A stretch of 64,000 nt of DNA from UBA1351 sp963677885 (GCA_963677885.1 OY782500.1:4712001-4776000), one strand, 5' to 3'; shown: positions 53,589 to 62,988, numbered from the stretch's first letter. Made by a program: numbers and translations. The notes: generated from the sequence alone by a model not told the origin.

Positions 53589-56500
53589 ATGAAAAAAACA
53601 GTCAGTTACTTATTAATTATGATTTTAGTCTTGTCAACGGTGGCATGGACGCCAATTGAGGCTGGATCAGAAGTCTTGATTATTCACTACAACAGAGAAG
53701 ATGAAGCCTACGACGATTGGAATATTTGGGCTTGGAGTGAAGGGGGAGCAGGATCTGCAACAGCGTTTGAGTTCGAAGATGATTTCGGTAAAGTAGCGGT
53801 TATACCCCTAAGTGCAGGAACTACAAGAGCCGGCTTCATTGTCAGAACGGATAACTGGGACAAGGATGTCGCTTCAGACCGATTTGTAGATTTAGTTGAT
53901 GGAAAAGCTGAAATCTGGGTTTACTCAGGTGTAGAAGCTTTTGTGTCGTCAGCTCCCGATGGCTTTTCACCATGGGGTCCTACGGATTCCGTCAGTGAAG
54001 ATGCTGCAGTGGATACAGGTGAAGAGGTCACTGATGACTATAAAGTAAGGGTCCATTATCACCGCTTTGACGGCAATTATGATGGCTGGAATTTATGGCT
54101 TTGGCCTGAAGGTGGAAGTGGAGCTGCCTATAGTTTTACTGAGAGTGATGATTTTGGCGTAGTAGCGGAAACCCTTGTTCCGGGATCTATAGATGCAGCA
54201 AATATAGGAATAATTGTAAGACTTAACGAGTGGGAAGCAAAAGATGTAGATCAGGACCGGTTTATCTCTACAGCTAAAGTTAACAGCCAGGGTATTCTTG
54301 AAATCTATCTGGTTCAGTCAGAGTCCACCATTCACTATAGTGAAGATTCGGTTGACCTGTCACCCAAGTTTTTATCAGCAGAACTTTCAGGTAGAGAGAG
54401 AATCGATATCAGTGTTACCGTACCTTTCGTTTTGGAAGGAGCTAATGCCACTTTCAAAGTAGTAACCGGTGATGGTAGAGAAGTTGGAGTTAAATACATA
54501 ACCTCTACACAAGCTGGCGATATGGTTGGTACAGCAACAGTCGTTCTTGAGGAAGATCTTGATATTGGCAGCCAATATTTTATATCCAATGAAGGTTATG
54601 AACCATTTCCTGTAGGTATGACCAAGGCCTATGATCTACCACAGTTTAATGAAGCTTATTATTATGATGGTGATGATCTGGGTGTGACCTATAGTCAGGA
54701 AGCTTCTACCTTTAGGCTATGGGCACCAACTGCCTCCCAGGCTGTTTTGAAGCTGTATGAGGAAGGTTTGGGAGGCCAGGCGACAGACGTCATTGAAATG
54801 ACCAAAGATATTAAAGGGACATATGTTGCCACAGTATCAGGCGATTTGGAAGGTGTCTTCTATACCTTTACAACGTCAGATGATGAGACTTTGGAGGCTG
54901 TAGATCCTTATGCCCTGGCGGTTGGTGTTAATGGTGACAGGGCTATGGTTGTAGATTTGCAGGAAACCAATCCGGAAGGATGGGACCAGGACACAAGGCC
55001 TGAGTTTGTCAACTTTACAGATGCAATCGTATATGAACTGCATGTACGTGATTTATCCATGAGTGAAACATCCGGTATTGAGAATAAGGGTAAGTTTTTG
55101 GGAATTATTGAAGAAGGAACCACGGGTCCTGATGGTGTGTCCACAGGTCTTGATCATATGAAAGAATTGGGTATTACCCATCTTCAGCTCTTACCTGTAT
55201 TTGACTATAGAACCATTGATGAAACAGCCCTTGAGGACAATGTCTTTAACTGGGGTTATGATCCTGAAAACTATAATGTACCTGAAGGATCCTACTCAAC
55301 AGATCCTTATGACGGCAGCCTTCGAATCAAGGAGTTTAAAACCATGGTCCAGGGACTTCACGAAAATGATATTCGGGTTATTATGGATGTGGTTTATAAT
55401 CATACCGGTGCCAGTGGCGATTCCCATCTCAATTCATTGGTGCCGAACTACTATTACCGTACTGTTGATGGGGTCTTAAGCAATGGATCTGGCTGTGGAA
55501 ATGAAACCGCCAGTGAACGGGCTATGGTTCGAAAGATGATTGTTGACTCGGTAGTATACTGGGCCAGTGAATACCACATTGATGGATTTAGATTTGACCT
55601 TATGGGCCTTCATGATATGGAGACCATGACTGCTGTCCGTCAGGCTCTTGATGAAATTGACCCATCGATTATCATCTACGGTGAAGGCTGGACCGGTGGA
55701 GCCAGTCCTTTATCTGAAGATAAGAGACTGGTTAAAGCCAATACTTTCCTGGTAGAAGGTGTTGGGGCCTTTTCTGATGACCTGCGTGATGGTATTAAGG
55801 GACATGTTTTTGAAAATGAAACACCTGGTTTTGTCAACGGACACCTGGATATGGAAGAATCCATAAAATTCGGTATTGTGGGATCAGTAGCTCACTCTCA
55901 GATTGATTACTCAGCGGTTAATTATTCTGACTTTCCTTGGGCCAATACACCTTCTGAGTCAGTTAACTATGCAGAGGCTCATGATAATCTGACCCTGTGG
56001 GATAAATTGCTGATTACCAATCCAAATGATTCTGAAGCCGATAGAATCTATATGGATAAGATGAGCGCTGCCATATTTCTGACGTCACAAGGTATTCCAT
56101 TTATCCATGCAGGAATGGAATTCCTTCGAACCAAGGATGGGGACCATAATTCCTACCAGTCACCAGATGCGGTGAACATGCTGGATTGGCAATTAAAAGC
56201 CGACCACCAAGACGTTTTTGAATATTATAAGGGATTGATTGAACTTCGAAAAGCTCATCCTGCTTTCCGTATGACTGATGCAGGAGAAGTTGAAGAAAAA
56301 ATTAGATTCTACGGCAATGATGAAAGCTTTGGTCAGCTCCAAACAGATTTAGACCAAGTGGTTGCCTATGTCATCAATGACCATGCCAACGGTGATGAAA
56401 AGGGGGCTATACTGGTAGCCTTTAATGCAGCTAATCAGGACCAGGTACTGGATCTCCCGGTAGGCGAGTGGACCCAGATCCTTGACAGAGACAGTGTTGA

Positions 56501-56804
56501 TTTAAGTGGTCTAGGACAAGTGACTGCCAGTCTGACTTTAGCACCTTATGAATCTGTTGTTCTAATGCGTGATGATGTAATAGACTTGAGCCTTCCTATT
56601 GGTTCAGGACAAAGCACTGATAATGAAGAGCTTCAAGAGGATGCTGATGATGAGGACAATAACCTAGATCTTGCAGATGATACCAAGGAACAAGCTAATG
56701 AGGAAGAGGATCAAGATAAGACAAACCCGGTTCTTCCAATTGCAGGTCTTTTGATTCTAGCAGCTGGTGGCGGTGGCTACTATTTCTATAAGAAACGTAA
56801 GTAA
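53589..56804 (+). CDS. pulA: Secreted type I pullulanase with two CBM41 modules and wall-anchor tail
   Basis: Cuts alpha-1,6 branches in pullulan and related glucans outside the cell. From ATG 53589 the protein has 1,071 residues: signal peptide (about 1-26, KKTVSYLLIMILVLSTV...EA), two CBM41-like modules (about 28-125 and 155-260, each with DDWNIWAW or DGWNLWLW), an N-terminal CBM48-like region (about 365-440) and a GH13 catalytic domain (about 480-870). Catalytic blocks: FNWGYDPENYN (pullulanase signature), DVVYNHTG, GFRFDLMGLHD, YGEGWTGG and AEAHDNLTLWD. The tail is acidic linker, LPIAG, hydrophobic stretch and KKRK, like a sortase substrate. The longer frame from 53544 would delay the signal peptide. 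Confidence 0.92.
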   Translation: MKKTVSYLLIMILVLSTVAWTPIEAGSEVLIIHYNREDEAYDDWNIWAWSEGGAGSATAFEFEDDFGKVAVIPLSAGTTRAGFIVRTDNWDKDVASDRFVDLVDGKAEIWVYSGVEAFVSSAPDGFSPWGPTDSVSEDAAVDTGEEVTDDYKVRVHYHRFDGNYDGWNLWLWPEGGSGAAYSFTESDDFGVVAETLVPGSIDAANIGIIVRLNEWEAKDVDQDRFISTAKVNSQGILEIYLVQSESTIHYSEDSVDLSPKFLSAELSGRERIDISVTVPFVLEGANATFKVVTGDGREVGVKYITSTQAGDMVGTATVVLEEDLDIGSQYFISNEGYEPFPVGMTKAYDLPQFNEAYYYDGDDLGVTYSQEASTFRLWAPTASQAVLKLYEEGLGGQATDVIEMTKDIKGTYVATVSGDLEGVFYTFTTSDDETLEAVDPYALAVGVNGDRAMVVDLQETNPEGWDQDTRPEFVNFTDAIVYELHVRDLSMSETSGIENKGKFLGIIEEGTTGPDGVSTGLDHMKELGITHLQLLPVFDYRTIDETALEDNVFNWGYDPENYNVPEGSYSTDPYDGSLRIKEFKTMVQGLHENDIRVIMDVVYNHTGASGDSHLNSLVPNYYYRTVDGVLSNGSGCGNETASERAMVRKMIVDSVVYWASEYHIDGFRFDLMGLHDMETMTAVRQALDEIDPSIIIYGEGWTGGASPLSEDKRLVKANTFLVEGVGAFSDDLRDGIKGHVFENETPGFVNGHLDMEESIKFGIVGSVAHSQIDYSAVNYSDFPWANTPSESVNYAEAHDNLTLWDKLLITNPNDSEADRIYMDKMSAAIFLTSQGIPFIHAGMEFLRTKDGDHNSYQSPDAVNMLDWQLKADHQDVFEYYKGLIELRKAHPAFRMTDAGEVEEKIRFYGNDESFGQLQTDLDQVVAYVINDHANGDEKGAILVAFNAANQDQVLDLPVGEWTQILDRDSVDLSGLGQVTASLTLAPYESVVLMRDDVIDLSLPIGSGQSTDNEELQEDADDEDNNLDLADDTKEQANEEEDQDKTNPVLPIAGLLILAAGGGGYYFYKKRK

Positions 56805-56830
56805 TTATTCAGTAAAGATGATATAATCAG

Positions 56831-56860
56831 GAGCAGGAAGGTCTTAGGATCTTCCTGTTC
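56831..56860 (+). terminator. Terminator-like hairpin after pulA
   Basis: CAGGAAG (56834-56840) pairs with CTTCCTG (56851-56857), extended by GA/TC. Only a weak T-rich tract follows. Confidence 0.5.
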
Positions 56861-56998
56861 TGTCTATTTACAAATTTAATAGAATGGATGTCTTGTCAAA
56901 TGCATAAATCTAATACATGATATTGGAGGTGGGCTCTTGTCAGACCTGTCATTGTCATGTAAAATATAATGCAGACTTTAGTTGGAAGGAGACTCATC

Positions 56999-57736
56999 AT
57001 GTCTCAATATGAGAATTTTGCCTATATCTACGATCATCTGATGGAAGAAGTTGATTACGATAAGTGGCTGACTTTTATAGACAAGCTTTTTAAAGAACAT
57101 AATATAGATTCAGTGTGTGATCTAGGCTGCGGTACAGGAAATATGACGATACCCATAAGCCAAAAGGGGTATGATATGATTGGTGTTGACCTTTCAGAGG
57201 ATATGCTTATGGTAGCCAGGGAAAAGGCAGCTGAGGCTGGACAGGATATACTCTTTCTTAATCAGAATATGAAAGAGTTTGAACTTTACGGTACTGTCGA
57301 TGCCATTATTGCCACCTGTGACAGTGTCAACTATCTGAAACCGGAAGATATCCCCCAGTTCTTAAAATGGGTTCATAACTATTTGAATCCGGAGGGCTTG
57401 TTTGTTTTTGACCTTAACACAGAATATAAGTTCAAAAATATCTATGGGAATAAAACCTTTTCAGAATTAGGTGAGGATTTTGCCTACTTGTGGGAAAACC
57501 AATACTGGCCGGATAAAAAGGTCAATGAATATTACATCAGTTTTTTTGTTGAAGAGGAAGATGGACTCTATAGCCGCAGCGATGAGTATCACATGGAGTA
57601 TGTACATGAAACACGGTGGATTACCCGTCAACTGGAAGATTTAGGTTTTCGTCTTGTTGGAATTTATGATGACTATTCCGATCATGAGATTAGGAGAGAA
57701 TCAGAAAGATTGACATTTGTAGTTAGAAAAGTTTAG
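56999..57736 (+). CDS. Class I SAM-dependent methyltransferase
   Basis: A 245-residue cytoplasmic methyltransferase. The SAM-binding loop is VCDLGCGTGNMTI, followed by GVDLSEDMLMVAREK and IATCDSVNYL. The start SQYENFAYIYDHLM is typical of a Firmicutes group of unknown substrate. ATG 56999 has AAGGAG seven bases upstream, whereas ATG 56969 has none. It lies 16 bases before hslO and is probably cotranscribed with it. Confidence 0.88.
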   Translation: MSQYENFAYIYDHLMEEVDYDKWLTFIDKLFKEHNIDSVCDLGCGTGNMTIPISQKGYDMIGVDLSEDMLMVAREKAAEAGQDILFLNQNMKEFELYGTVDAIIATCDSVNYLKPEDIPQFLKWVHNYLNPEGLFVFDLNTEYKFKNIYGNKTFSELGEDFAYLWENQYWPDKKVNEYYISFFVEEEDGLYSRSDEYHMEYVHETRWITRQLEDLGFRLVGIYDDYSDHEIRRESERLTFVVRKV

Positions 57737-57751
57737 CAAAGGAAGAGATAG

Positions 57752-58633
57752 ATGAATAGAATTTTAAGAGCAATTACTGAAAATGGTGAGGTTAGGGCTT
57801 TTGTTGCCGAAACAAGAGATTTAGTAAATACAATTACCTCTATGCATAAGACAAGCCCTGTAGCCAGCGCAGCACTCGGGAGAACCTTGACTGCAGGTGC
57901 TATGATGGGTGCTATGTTAAAAGGTGATAAGGATATACTCACTATTTCCATAAAGGGTGACGGCCCCCTTGGTGGAATCATGGTTACAGCCAATGGTTTA
58001 GGCCATGTAAGAGGCTATGTGACTGAGCCTTTCGTAGATATTCCAACAAAGCCCAATGGAAAACTTGATGTTTCAGGCGCCATTGGTCAAGGAAAACTTA
58101 CAGTCATCCGTGATTTAGGCTTAAAAGAGCCTTATGTAGGTCAAATCGACTTGGTTTCTGGTGAAATCGCTGATGACCTCACCTACTACTTTGCATCCTC
58201 TGAACAAACCAACTCTGTTGTAGCTCTTGGTGTCTTAGTTGATAGGGATTATACCATTAAGCAAAGTGGTGGTTTTATTGTCCAGCTCTTACCTGGAGTC
58301 ACTGAAGAAACCATTAGTCAGTTGGAAAGTAATATCCATGGCATTACCAGTGTGACATCTATGTTTGAAGACGGTATGAAAGCAGAGGATATCTTGGAAA
58401 AAGTTCTTGAGGGTCTTTCACCAAAGATCAATGAGATTACAAGTCCTGAATTTAAATGTCAGTGTTCCAAGGAAAAATTCGAAAATGCCTTACTTACGAT
58501 AGGTCATGAGGATATGGATGAAATGATTGGAACTGGTGAAACTATTGAGACCTCCTGTCATTTCTGTAACACCCAGTATTACTTCACTATTGATGAGTTG
58601 AAAACGATTCGCTTGAGAATGGATAATAAATAA
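57752..58633 (+). CDS. hslO: Redox-regulated chaperone Hsp33
   Basis: A holdase chaperone switched on by oxidation of its zinc site. The 293-residue protein has the N-terminal domain (KTSPVASAALGRTLTAGAMM, SIKGDGPLGGI) and the C-terminal redox domain with CQC and CHFC, the complete CxC-CxxC zinc tetrad. Length is as in B. subtilis. It lies between a methyltransferase and a C39-like protein; only the oxidative theme links it with other genes of the window. Confidence 0.96.
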   Translation: MNRILRAITENGEVRAFVAETRDLVNTITSMHKTSPVASAALGRTLTAGAMMGAMLKGDKDILTISIKGDGPLGGIMVTANGLGHVRGYVTEPFVDIPTKPNGKLDVSGAIGQGKLTVIRDLGLKEPYVGQIDLVSGEIADDLTYYFASSEQTNSVVALGVLVDRDYTIKQSGGFIVQLLPGVTEETISQLESNIHGITSVTSMFEDGMKAEDILEKVLEGLSPKINEITSPEFKCQCSKEKFENALLTIGHEDMDEMIGTGETIETSCHFCNTQYYFTIDELKTIRLRMDNK

Positions 58634-58672
58634 AATTCACCAAGCTAACGATTAGGGATGGAGTGATTGATT

Positions 58673-59365
58673 GTGAGAGTGATTGCCCAATTAGATAATC
58701 CTCATAAACTTGATGTTTCCTATAAAAATCAACTTTATTTCGGTGCCAGTCAAAACTGGTTTCACCGTGGAAATATGATTGAAGGTGGATGTGGACCTAT
58801 TATGGGCCTGAATATGGGCCTGTATTTAGGTCTTTTAGAGAGGAAGGATCTTGAATCGGACCTTAGGGATGCATATAGTGGGATTCCACCTTTTGAATTA
58901 CCTTTTGGTGATAGGATTCGAAAGAGCAAACTTAAACTCCCATCAACCTTTGGCGTTTTTAGTCTTAAGCGAATGGATAAATTTATTCAGGAATATTTAG
59001 GGACCAAAGGATTTAAAGTCAATAACAAGTTAAAGGTTCATACAGAGACGAAGGTCCTTGCAGGTATGTGTTTTGGAGATTTGCTTTCGTGGATAAAAGA
59101 CAGTCTAGACCAAAATCATCCACTGGGACTCTTGAACACCTTTAGACAATCATATATATATATGGAGAACCAAACCATCAAAAAGAATTTTCGTACCCAT
59201 TGGGTCATGGTTACAGGTCTTTTGCAAGATACAAGGGGGCATTACTACCTGGTATGCTCCACCTGGGGAAAAAAGGGATTGATTAATCTTACAGACCTAT
59301 ACCATAAGAAATCTTTACTTGACCCTTTATTTCAATCTGGTATGATAAAAGTGAAAATGAATTAA
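58673..59365 (+). CDS. Protein with C39-peptidase-like motifs
   Basis: A 230-residue protein that I do not recognise fully. It has GASQNWFHRGNMIEGGCGPI, where Gln and GCGP recall the active site of C39-type papain-like peptidases, and later RTHWVMVTGLL followed by YYLVCSTWGKKG, where the His and the short polar strand could complete the site. No signal peptide is visible, so a housekeeping or inactive relative is possible. The start is uncertain: GTG 58673 lies nine bases after GGAG; TTG 58667 is closer. It is between hslO and ridA in the same direction. Confidence 0.6.
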   Translation: MRVIAQLDNPHKLDVSYKNQLYFGASQNWFHRGNMIEGGCGPIMGLNMGLYLGLLERKDLESDLRDAYSGIPPFELPFGDRIRKSKLKLPSTFGVFSLKRMDKFIQEYLGTKGFKVNNKLKVHTETKVLAGMCFGDLLSWIKDSLDQNHPLGLLNTFRQSYIYMENQTIKKNFRTHWVMVTGLLQDTRGHYYLVCSTWGKKGLINLTDLYHKKSLLDPLFQSGMIKVKMN

Positions 59366-59387
59366 CCATAAGAAAGGGAGAATACCC

Positions 59388-59768
59388 ATGAAAAAAGCTA
59401 TTGCAACCAACAAAGCACCAGGTGCTATCGGACCATACTCACAGGGAATTATTGCAGGAGATTTTGTATACGTGTCAGGACAGATACCCATTGATCCTGC
59501 AACAGGTGAATTTGCTGGAGATACAATTGCCACTCAAACTAAGCAATCCTTGACAAATGTAGCGGCGATTCTTGACGAGGCAGGATGTTCGATGGACCAG
59601 GTCGTAAAGACCACTGTTCTTCTTGATGATATCAAAGATTTTGCTGGTATGAACGAAGTATACAATACCTTCTTTGAAGAGCCATATCCTGCAAGAGCAG
59701 CTTTTGCTGTTGATACTTTGCCAAAAAATGCTTTAGTTGAGATTGAGGTAATTGCCTACAAGAAGTAG
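59388..59768 (+). CDS. ridA: RidA family reactive-enamine deaminase
   Basis: Hydrolyses reactive 2-aminoacrylate-type enamines/imines in the cytoplasm. The 126-residue protein shows APGAIGPYSQGI, FVYVSGQIPIDPATGEF, and the substrate-binding Arg in EPYPARAAFAVDTLPKNALVEIE. Length and motifs agree with the archetypal RidA subfamily. GGGAG precedes ATG; a terminator follows. Confidence 0.96.
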   Translation: MKKAIATNKAPGAIGPYSQGIIAGDFVYVSGQIPIDPATGEFAGDTIATQTKQSLTNVAAILDEAGCSMDQVVKTTVLLDDIKDFAGMNEVYNTFFEEPYPARAAFAVDTLPKNALVEIEVIAYKK

Positions 59769-59850
59769 TCATCCTACTGAGATTGTCTACTTGAAGCAAC
59801 TCATCTACTTAAGAAACTATAACAATGAAATTGAATGAACCAATGAATGA

Positions 59851-59888
59851 GGACAAGAGAGGCTAAAAAGCTGATTTTGTCCTTTTTT
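59851..59888 (+). terminator. Intrinsic terminator after ridA
   Basis: GGACAA (59851-59856) pairs with TTGTCC (59877-59882), with inner GCT/AGC, and is followed by TTTTTT (59883-59888). Confidence 0.8.
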
Positions 59889-59899
59889 GGCAAACATAG

Positions 59900-59948
59900 T
59901 GAGAATGATTATCAGTTATTGCTATAGTAGAGTTTTTTATAGTATAAT
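59900..59948 (+). promoter_or_regulatory. pnt promoter with Fur/PerR-type box
   Basis: TGAGAATGATTATCA (59900-59914) matches 13 of 14 defined positions of the 7-1-7 Fur-family pattern and lies directly before the promoter TTGCTA (59919-59924), 18-base spacer, TATAAT (59943-59948). The position upstream of -35 permits activation or repression. Confidence 0.6.
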
Positions 59949-60001
59949 GAAGACAATTACTTTATAAAAGAGAAACTGGTTAAATCTGAACTACAGCAAG
60001 G

Positions 60002-60037
60002 AAGGAGATATGTGATTGGGAATCACATAAATGAAGA
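60002..60037 (+). promoter_or_regulatory. pntAa leader: ATG-TGA start-stop and hairpin between SD and start codon
   Basis: AAGGAG (60002-60007) is followed by ATG (60010-60012) and immediately TGA (60013-60015). TGTGATT (60011-60017) and AATCACA (60021-60027) then form a perfect stem around GGG. The pntAa ATG (60038) has only a weak AAGA upstream, and an in-frame TGA (60032-60034) excludes an earlier start. Confidence 0.4.
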
Positions 60038-61180
60038 ATGAAAATAGCAACGCTCTGTGACAAATCGGAACCACGGGTTGCTCTCGTTCCTGGAACCGTC
60101 AAAAAATTACTGGGACTAAGTGGTGAGCAAAACAGTATTGAGGTGCTAATTGAAAAGGGCCTGACAAGTATGGTAGATGACGGTGACTATGAAGGAGCTG
60201 GAGCCACCATTCTTGAAGACCGTGACAAGATCCTTGGGGAGGCGGATATAATCCTCTGGGTTAATGCGCCAAGCCCTCAAGATATAGGTAAGATGAAGAA
60301 GGGGGCCCTAAGTATTTCTTTTCTTGACCCCTACAATAATAAGGAATTAGTTGAAACCTTCGCAAAAAATCAAGTCAATGCCATAAGTATGGAGATGATA
60401 CCAAGAACAACACTGGCCCAAAAAATGGATGCCTTAAGCTCTCAGGCCTCTCTTGCCGGTTATGCAGCTGTCATTTTAGGGGCAGATAAACTGGACCGAA
60501 TATTTCCTATGATGATGACACCGGCAGGTACCATTCCACCATCAAGGGTTTTTGTCATCGGTGCAGGTGTTGCCGGACTTCAGGCTATAGCTACTGCCAA
60601 ACGGCTTGGTGCCAGAGTGGAAGCTTTTGATACCCGTCCTGTTGTAGAAGAACAGGTAGCCTCTTTAGGAGCAAAATTTGTAAAAGTAGACCTTGGTGAA
60701 ACCGGTCAAACCAAAGATGGTTATGCTAAAGCCCTAACTGAAGAACAACTGAAACTTCAGCAAAAAGCCATGGCAAAATCCTGTGCATCAGCTGACCTGG
60801 TTATTACAACTGCCAAGCTTTTCGGTCGTAAAGCGCCCATCATCGTAACAAAAGAAATTCTTTCCCAGATGCGTAATGGTTCAGTAATAGTAGACCTGGC
60901 TGCTGGAACCGGTGGTAATGTGGAAGGCACTGTGGTGGACCAAACAACAAGTGTTGAAGGCGTTCATGTTATCGGACTGGATAACCTGCCTGGTCAGGTG
61001 GCCTTTGATGCATCCTCAATGTACTCCTCAAATCTAACCAATTTGATTAGTCACTTCTATGACCAGGAAGCTGCAAGTATTAATTATGATCGGTCAGATG
61101 AGATAATGAATGGATGCCTCATTGTTTATGAAGGAAAAGTTGTTAACCAACGTTTGAAAGAAATCTATGGAGGTCAGTGA
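60038..61180 (+). CDS. pntAa: Proton-translocating NAD(P) transhydrogenase, alpha subunit part 1
   Basis: NAD(H)-binding domain I of the membrane enzyme that uses the proton gradient to make NADPH from NADH. The 380-residue protein is related to alanine dehydrogenase and has the Rossmann loop VIGAGVAGLQAIATAKRLGA, DTRPVVEEQVASLGA, and MRNGSVIVDLAAGTGGN. Three-gene transhydrogenases split the alpha subunit as here. The ribosome binding site is abnormal. The stop overlaps pntAb (TGATG). Confidence 0.95.
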   Translation: MKIATLCDKSEPRVALVPGTVKKLLGLSGEQNSIEVLIEKGLTSMVDDGDYEGAGATILEDRDKILGEADIILWVNAPSPQDIGKMKKGALSISFLDPYNNKELVETFAKNQVNAISMEMIPRTTLAQKMDALSSQASLAGYAAVILGADKLDRIFPMMMTPAGTIPPSRVFVIGAGVAGLQAIATAKRLGARVEAFDTRPVVEEQVASLGAKFVKVDLGETGQTKDGYAKALTEEQLKLQQKAMAKSCASADLVITTAKLFGRKAPIIVTKEILSQMRNGSVIVDLAAGTGGNVEGTVVDQTTSVEGVHVIGLDNLPGQVAFDASSMYSSNLTNLISHFYDQEAASINYDRSDEIMNGCLIVYEGKVVNQRLKEIYGGQ

Positions 61181-61482
61181 TGGGAATAATGTTAGTATTT
61201 GTTTTGGTATTGGCATCCTTTTTGGGATTTGAGTTGATTTCAAAGGTTCCGTCCCAATTACATACACCCTTGATGTCAGGATCCAATGCTATATCAGGAA
61301 TAACCGTAGTTGGTGCTATCTTAAGTCTGACAGGGACTTTTGTTGCCGATGGAGAGATAGCAAGAATTATCCTTGGAACCCTTGCTGTGTTTTTTGCTAC
61401 CATTAATGTTGTTGGTGGTTATATGGTTACAGACAGAATGCTGTCTATGTTTAGTGGGAAGAAAAAGGAGGGTGACCAATGA
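61180..61482 (+). CDS. pntAb: Transhydrogenase alpha subunit part 2 (membrane)
   Basis: A 100-residue membrane protein with three hydrophobic helices; HTPLMSGSNAISGI is the family motif, with the ISG region close to the proton path. ATG 61180 follows GGAGG by six bases; the GTG three bases earlier is less likely. It overlaps pntAa by one base and pntB by four. Confidence 0.94.
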   Translation: MGIMLVFVLVLASFLGFELISKVPSQLHTPLMSGSNAISGITVVGAILSLTGTFVADGEIARIILGTLAVFFATINVVGGYMVTDRMLSMFSGKKKEGDQ

Positions 61483-62888
61483 TCCATTCAGATATTGTTA
61501 ATCTTATGTATATTGTTGCTGCCATCCTCTTTATTCTTGGCTTAAAGATGCTGGGAAGACAGGACCAGGCCAGGCGGGGTAATCTTATATCTGCCCTTGG
61601 TATGTTGATTGCCATAGTGGCAGCCCTTGTCAGTAACAATGTTCTTCAGTGGCAGTGGATTGCAGTCGGTATCATTGCCGGTTCTTTGGTTGGGGCTGTA
61701 GCGTCCAAGAAAGTCGCTATGACCGCCATGCCTGAAATGGTTGCCCTTTTTAATGGCTTTGGTGGTGCTGCCAGTTTACTGGTGGGTTGGGCTGAGTACC
61801 AAAAAGTTGTCTCTGAAGGAGGTCTTGTTGATGCAACTTCCTTTAGTTTGTTAATTATTATTGTTACAGTACTTATCGGTGGAGTCACCTTTACCGGATC
61901 TATCATTGCCTGGGGTAAATTAGCCGGAAAGGTACCTTCCAAACCTATCCAGTACACAGGTCAGCAAGTGGTGAATTTCGGTATCTTAGTACTGCTCCTT
62001 ACTGGATCTGTCCTTTTTGCCATCCTCCGACAGGTGGAAGTTATTGAATCTTACCCACTGCTGATTATCATTATTGTTTTATCCCTTATACTTGGTGTCA
62101 GCTTTGTTATACCAATCGGTGGTGGAGATATGCCGGTGGTTATTTCACTACTTAACTCTTTTTCAGGAATGGCAGCCTGTGCAGCCGGCTTTGTCATTAC
62201 CAATAACGTACTGATTGTTGCAGGAGCTTTAGTTGGTTCATCAGGAATTATTTTGACGACCATTATGTGTAAGGCCATGAACAGGAAGTTGACCAACGTT
62301 CTCTTTAGTGGTTTTGGTTCCGGTTCAGTTGCTGCAAAGGGTGCAGGTGTTCAAGGAGAGGCAAAACCTGTTTCTGTTGAAGATGCCTATCTTATGCTGG
62401 AAGCGGCAAGTAATGTCTTGATCGTACCAGGTTATGGTATGGCTGTAGCCCAGGCCCAGCATGCTGTGTCAGAGCTTGCTGCTCAACTGGAAGACAATGG
62501 ATGTGAAGTGAATTTTGCTATTCATCCAGTAGCCGGTCGTATGCCGGGGCATATGAATGTTCTTTTGGCAGAGGCCAATGTCCCTTATGAGAAGTTAAAG
62601 GAAATGGATGATGTGAATCCAACCATTGAAATGGTGGATATCGTTATCGTTATCGGAGCCAATGATGTTGTTAACCCGGCAGCAAGAACCGATGAAAGTT
62701 CGCCAATATATGGTATGCCTGTCATTAACGTAGACAAGGCCAGAACAGTCATCGTGATGAAACGGTCCTTAAACCCAGGATTTGCCGGTATCGACAATCC
62801 CCTCTTCTTTAACGAGAACACCAGAATGCTCTTTGGAGATGCAAAAAAGACAACTCAGGGCTTGGTTGCTGAATTTAAGGAAAGCTAG
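61479..62888 (+). CDS. pntB: Transhydrogenase beta subunit PntB
   Basis: The 469-residue subunit carries about eight to nine membrane helices and the NADP(H)-binding domain III. Membrane motifs are NGFGGAASLLVG and IGGGDMPVVISLLNSFSG; domain III shows VPGYGMAVAQAQH, HPVAGRMPGHMNVLLAEA and GANDVVNPAA. Length matches E. coli PntB. The gene overlaps pntAb by four bases and is followed by a terminator. Confidence 0.97.
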   Translation: MIHSDIVNLMYIVAAILFILGLKMLGRQDQARRGNLISALGMLIAIVAALVSNNVLQWQWIAVGIIAGSLVGAVASKKVAMTAMPEMVALFNGFGGAASLLVGWAEYQKVVSEGGLVDATSFSLLIIIVTVLIGGVTFTGSIIAWGKLAGKVPSKPIQYTGQQVVNFGILVLLLTGSVLFAILRQVEVIESYPLLIIIIVLSLILGVSFVIPIGGGDMPVVISLLNSFSGMAACAAGFVITNNVLIVAGALVGSSGIILTTIMCKAMNRKLTNVLFSGFGSGSVAAKGAGVQGEAKPVSVEDAYLMLEAASNVLIVPGYGMAVAQAQHAVSELAAQLEDNGCEVNFAIHPVAGRMPGHMNVLLAEANVPYEKLKEMDDVNPTIEMVDIVIVIGANDVVNPAARTDESSPIYGMPVINVDKARTVIVMKRSLNPGFAGIDNPLFFNENTRMLFGDAKKTTQGLVAEFKES

Positions 62889-62945
62889 AAGTATAAAAGT
62901 CTAAAGTATTGAGTTGATGAAAGATAGTTGAATCGACGATGTTGG

Positions 62946-62988
62946 AAACACCCGGATTTATATTTTATATGAATTTGGGTGTTTTTTT
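62946..62988 (+). terminator. Intrinsic terminator after pntB
   Basis: AAACACCC (62946-62953) pairs with GGGTGTTT (62977-62984), with an AT-rich inner stem, followed by TTTTTTT. Confidence 0.9.
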
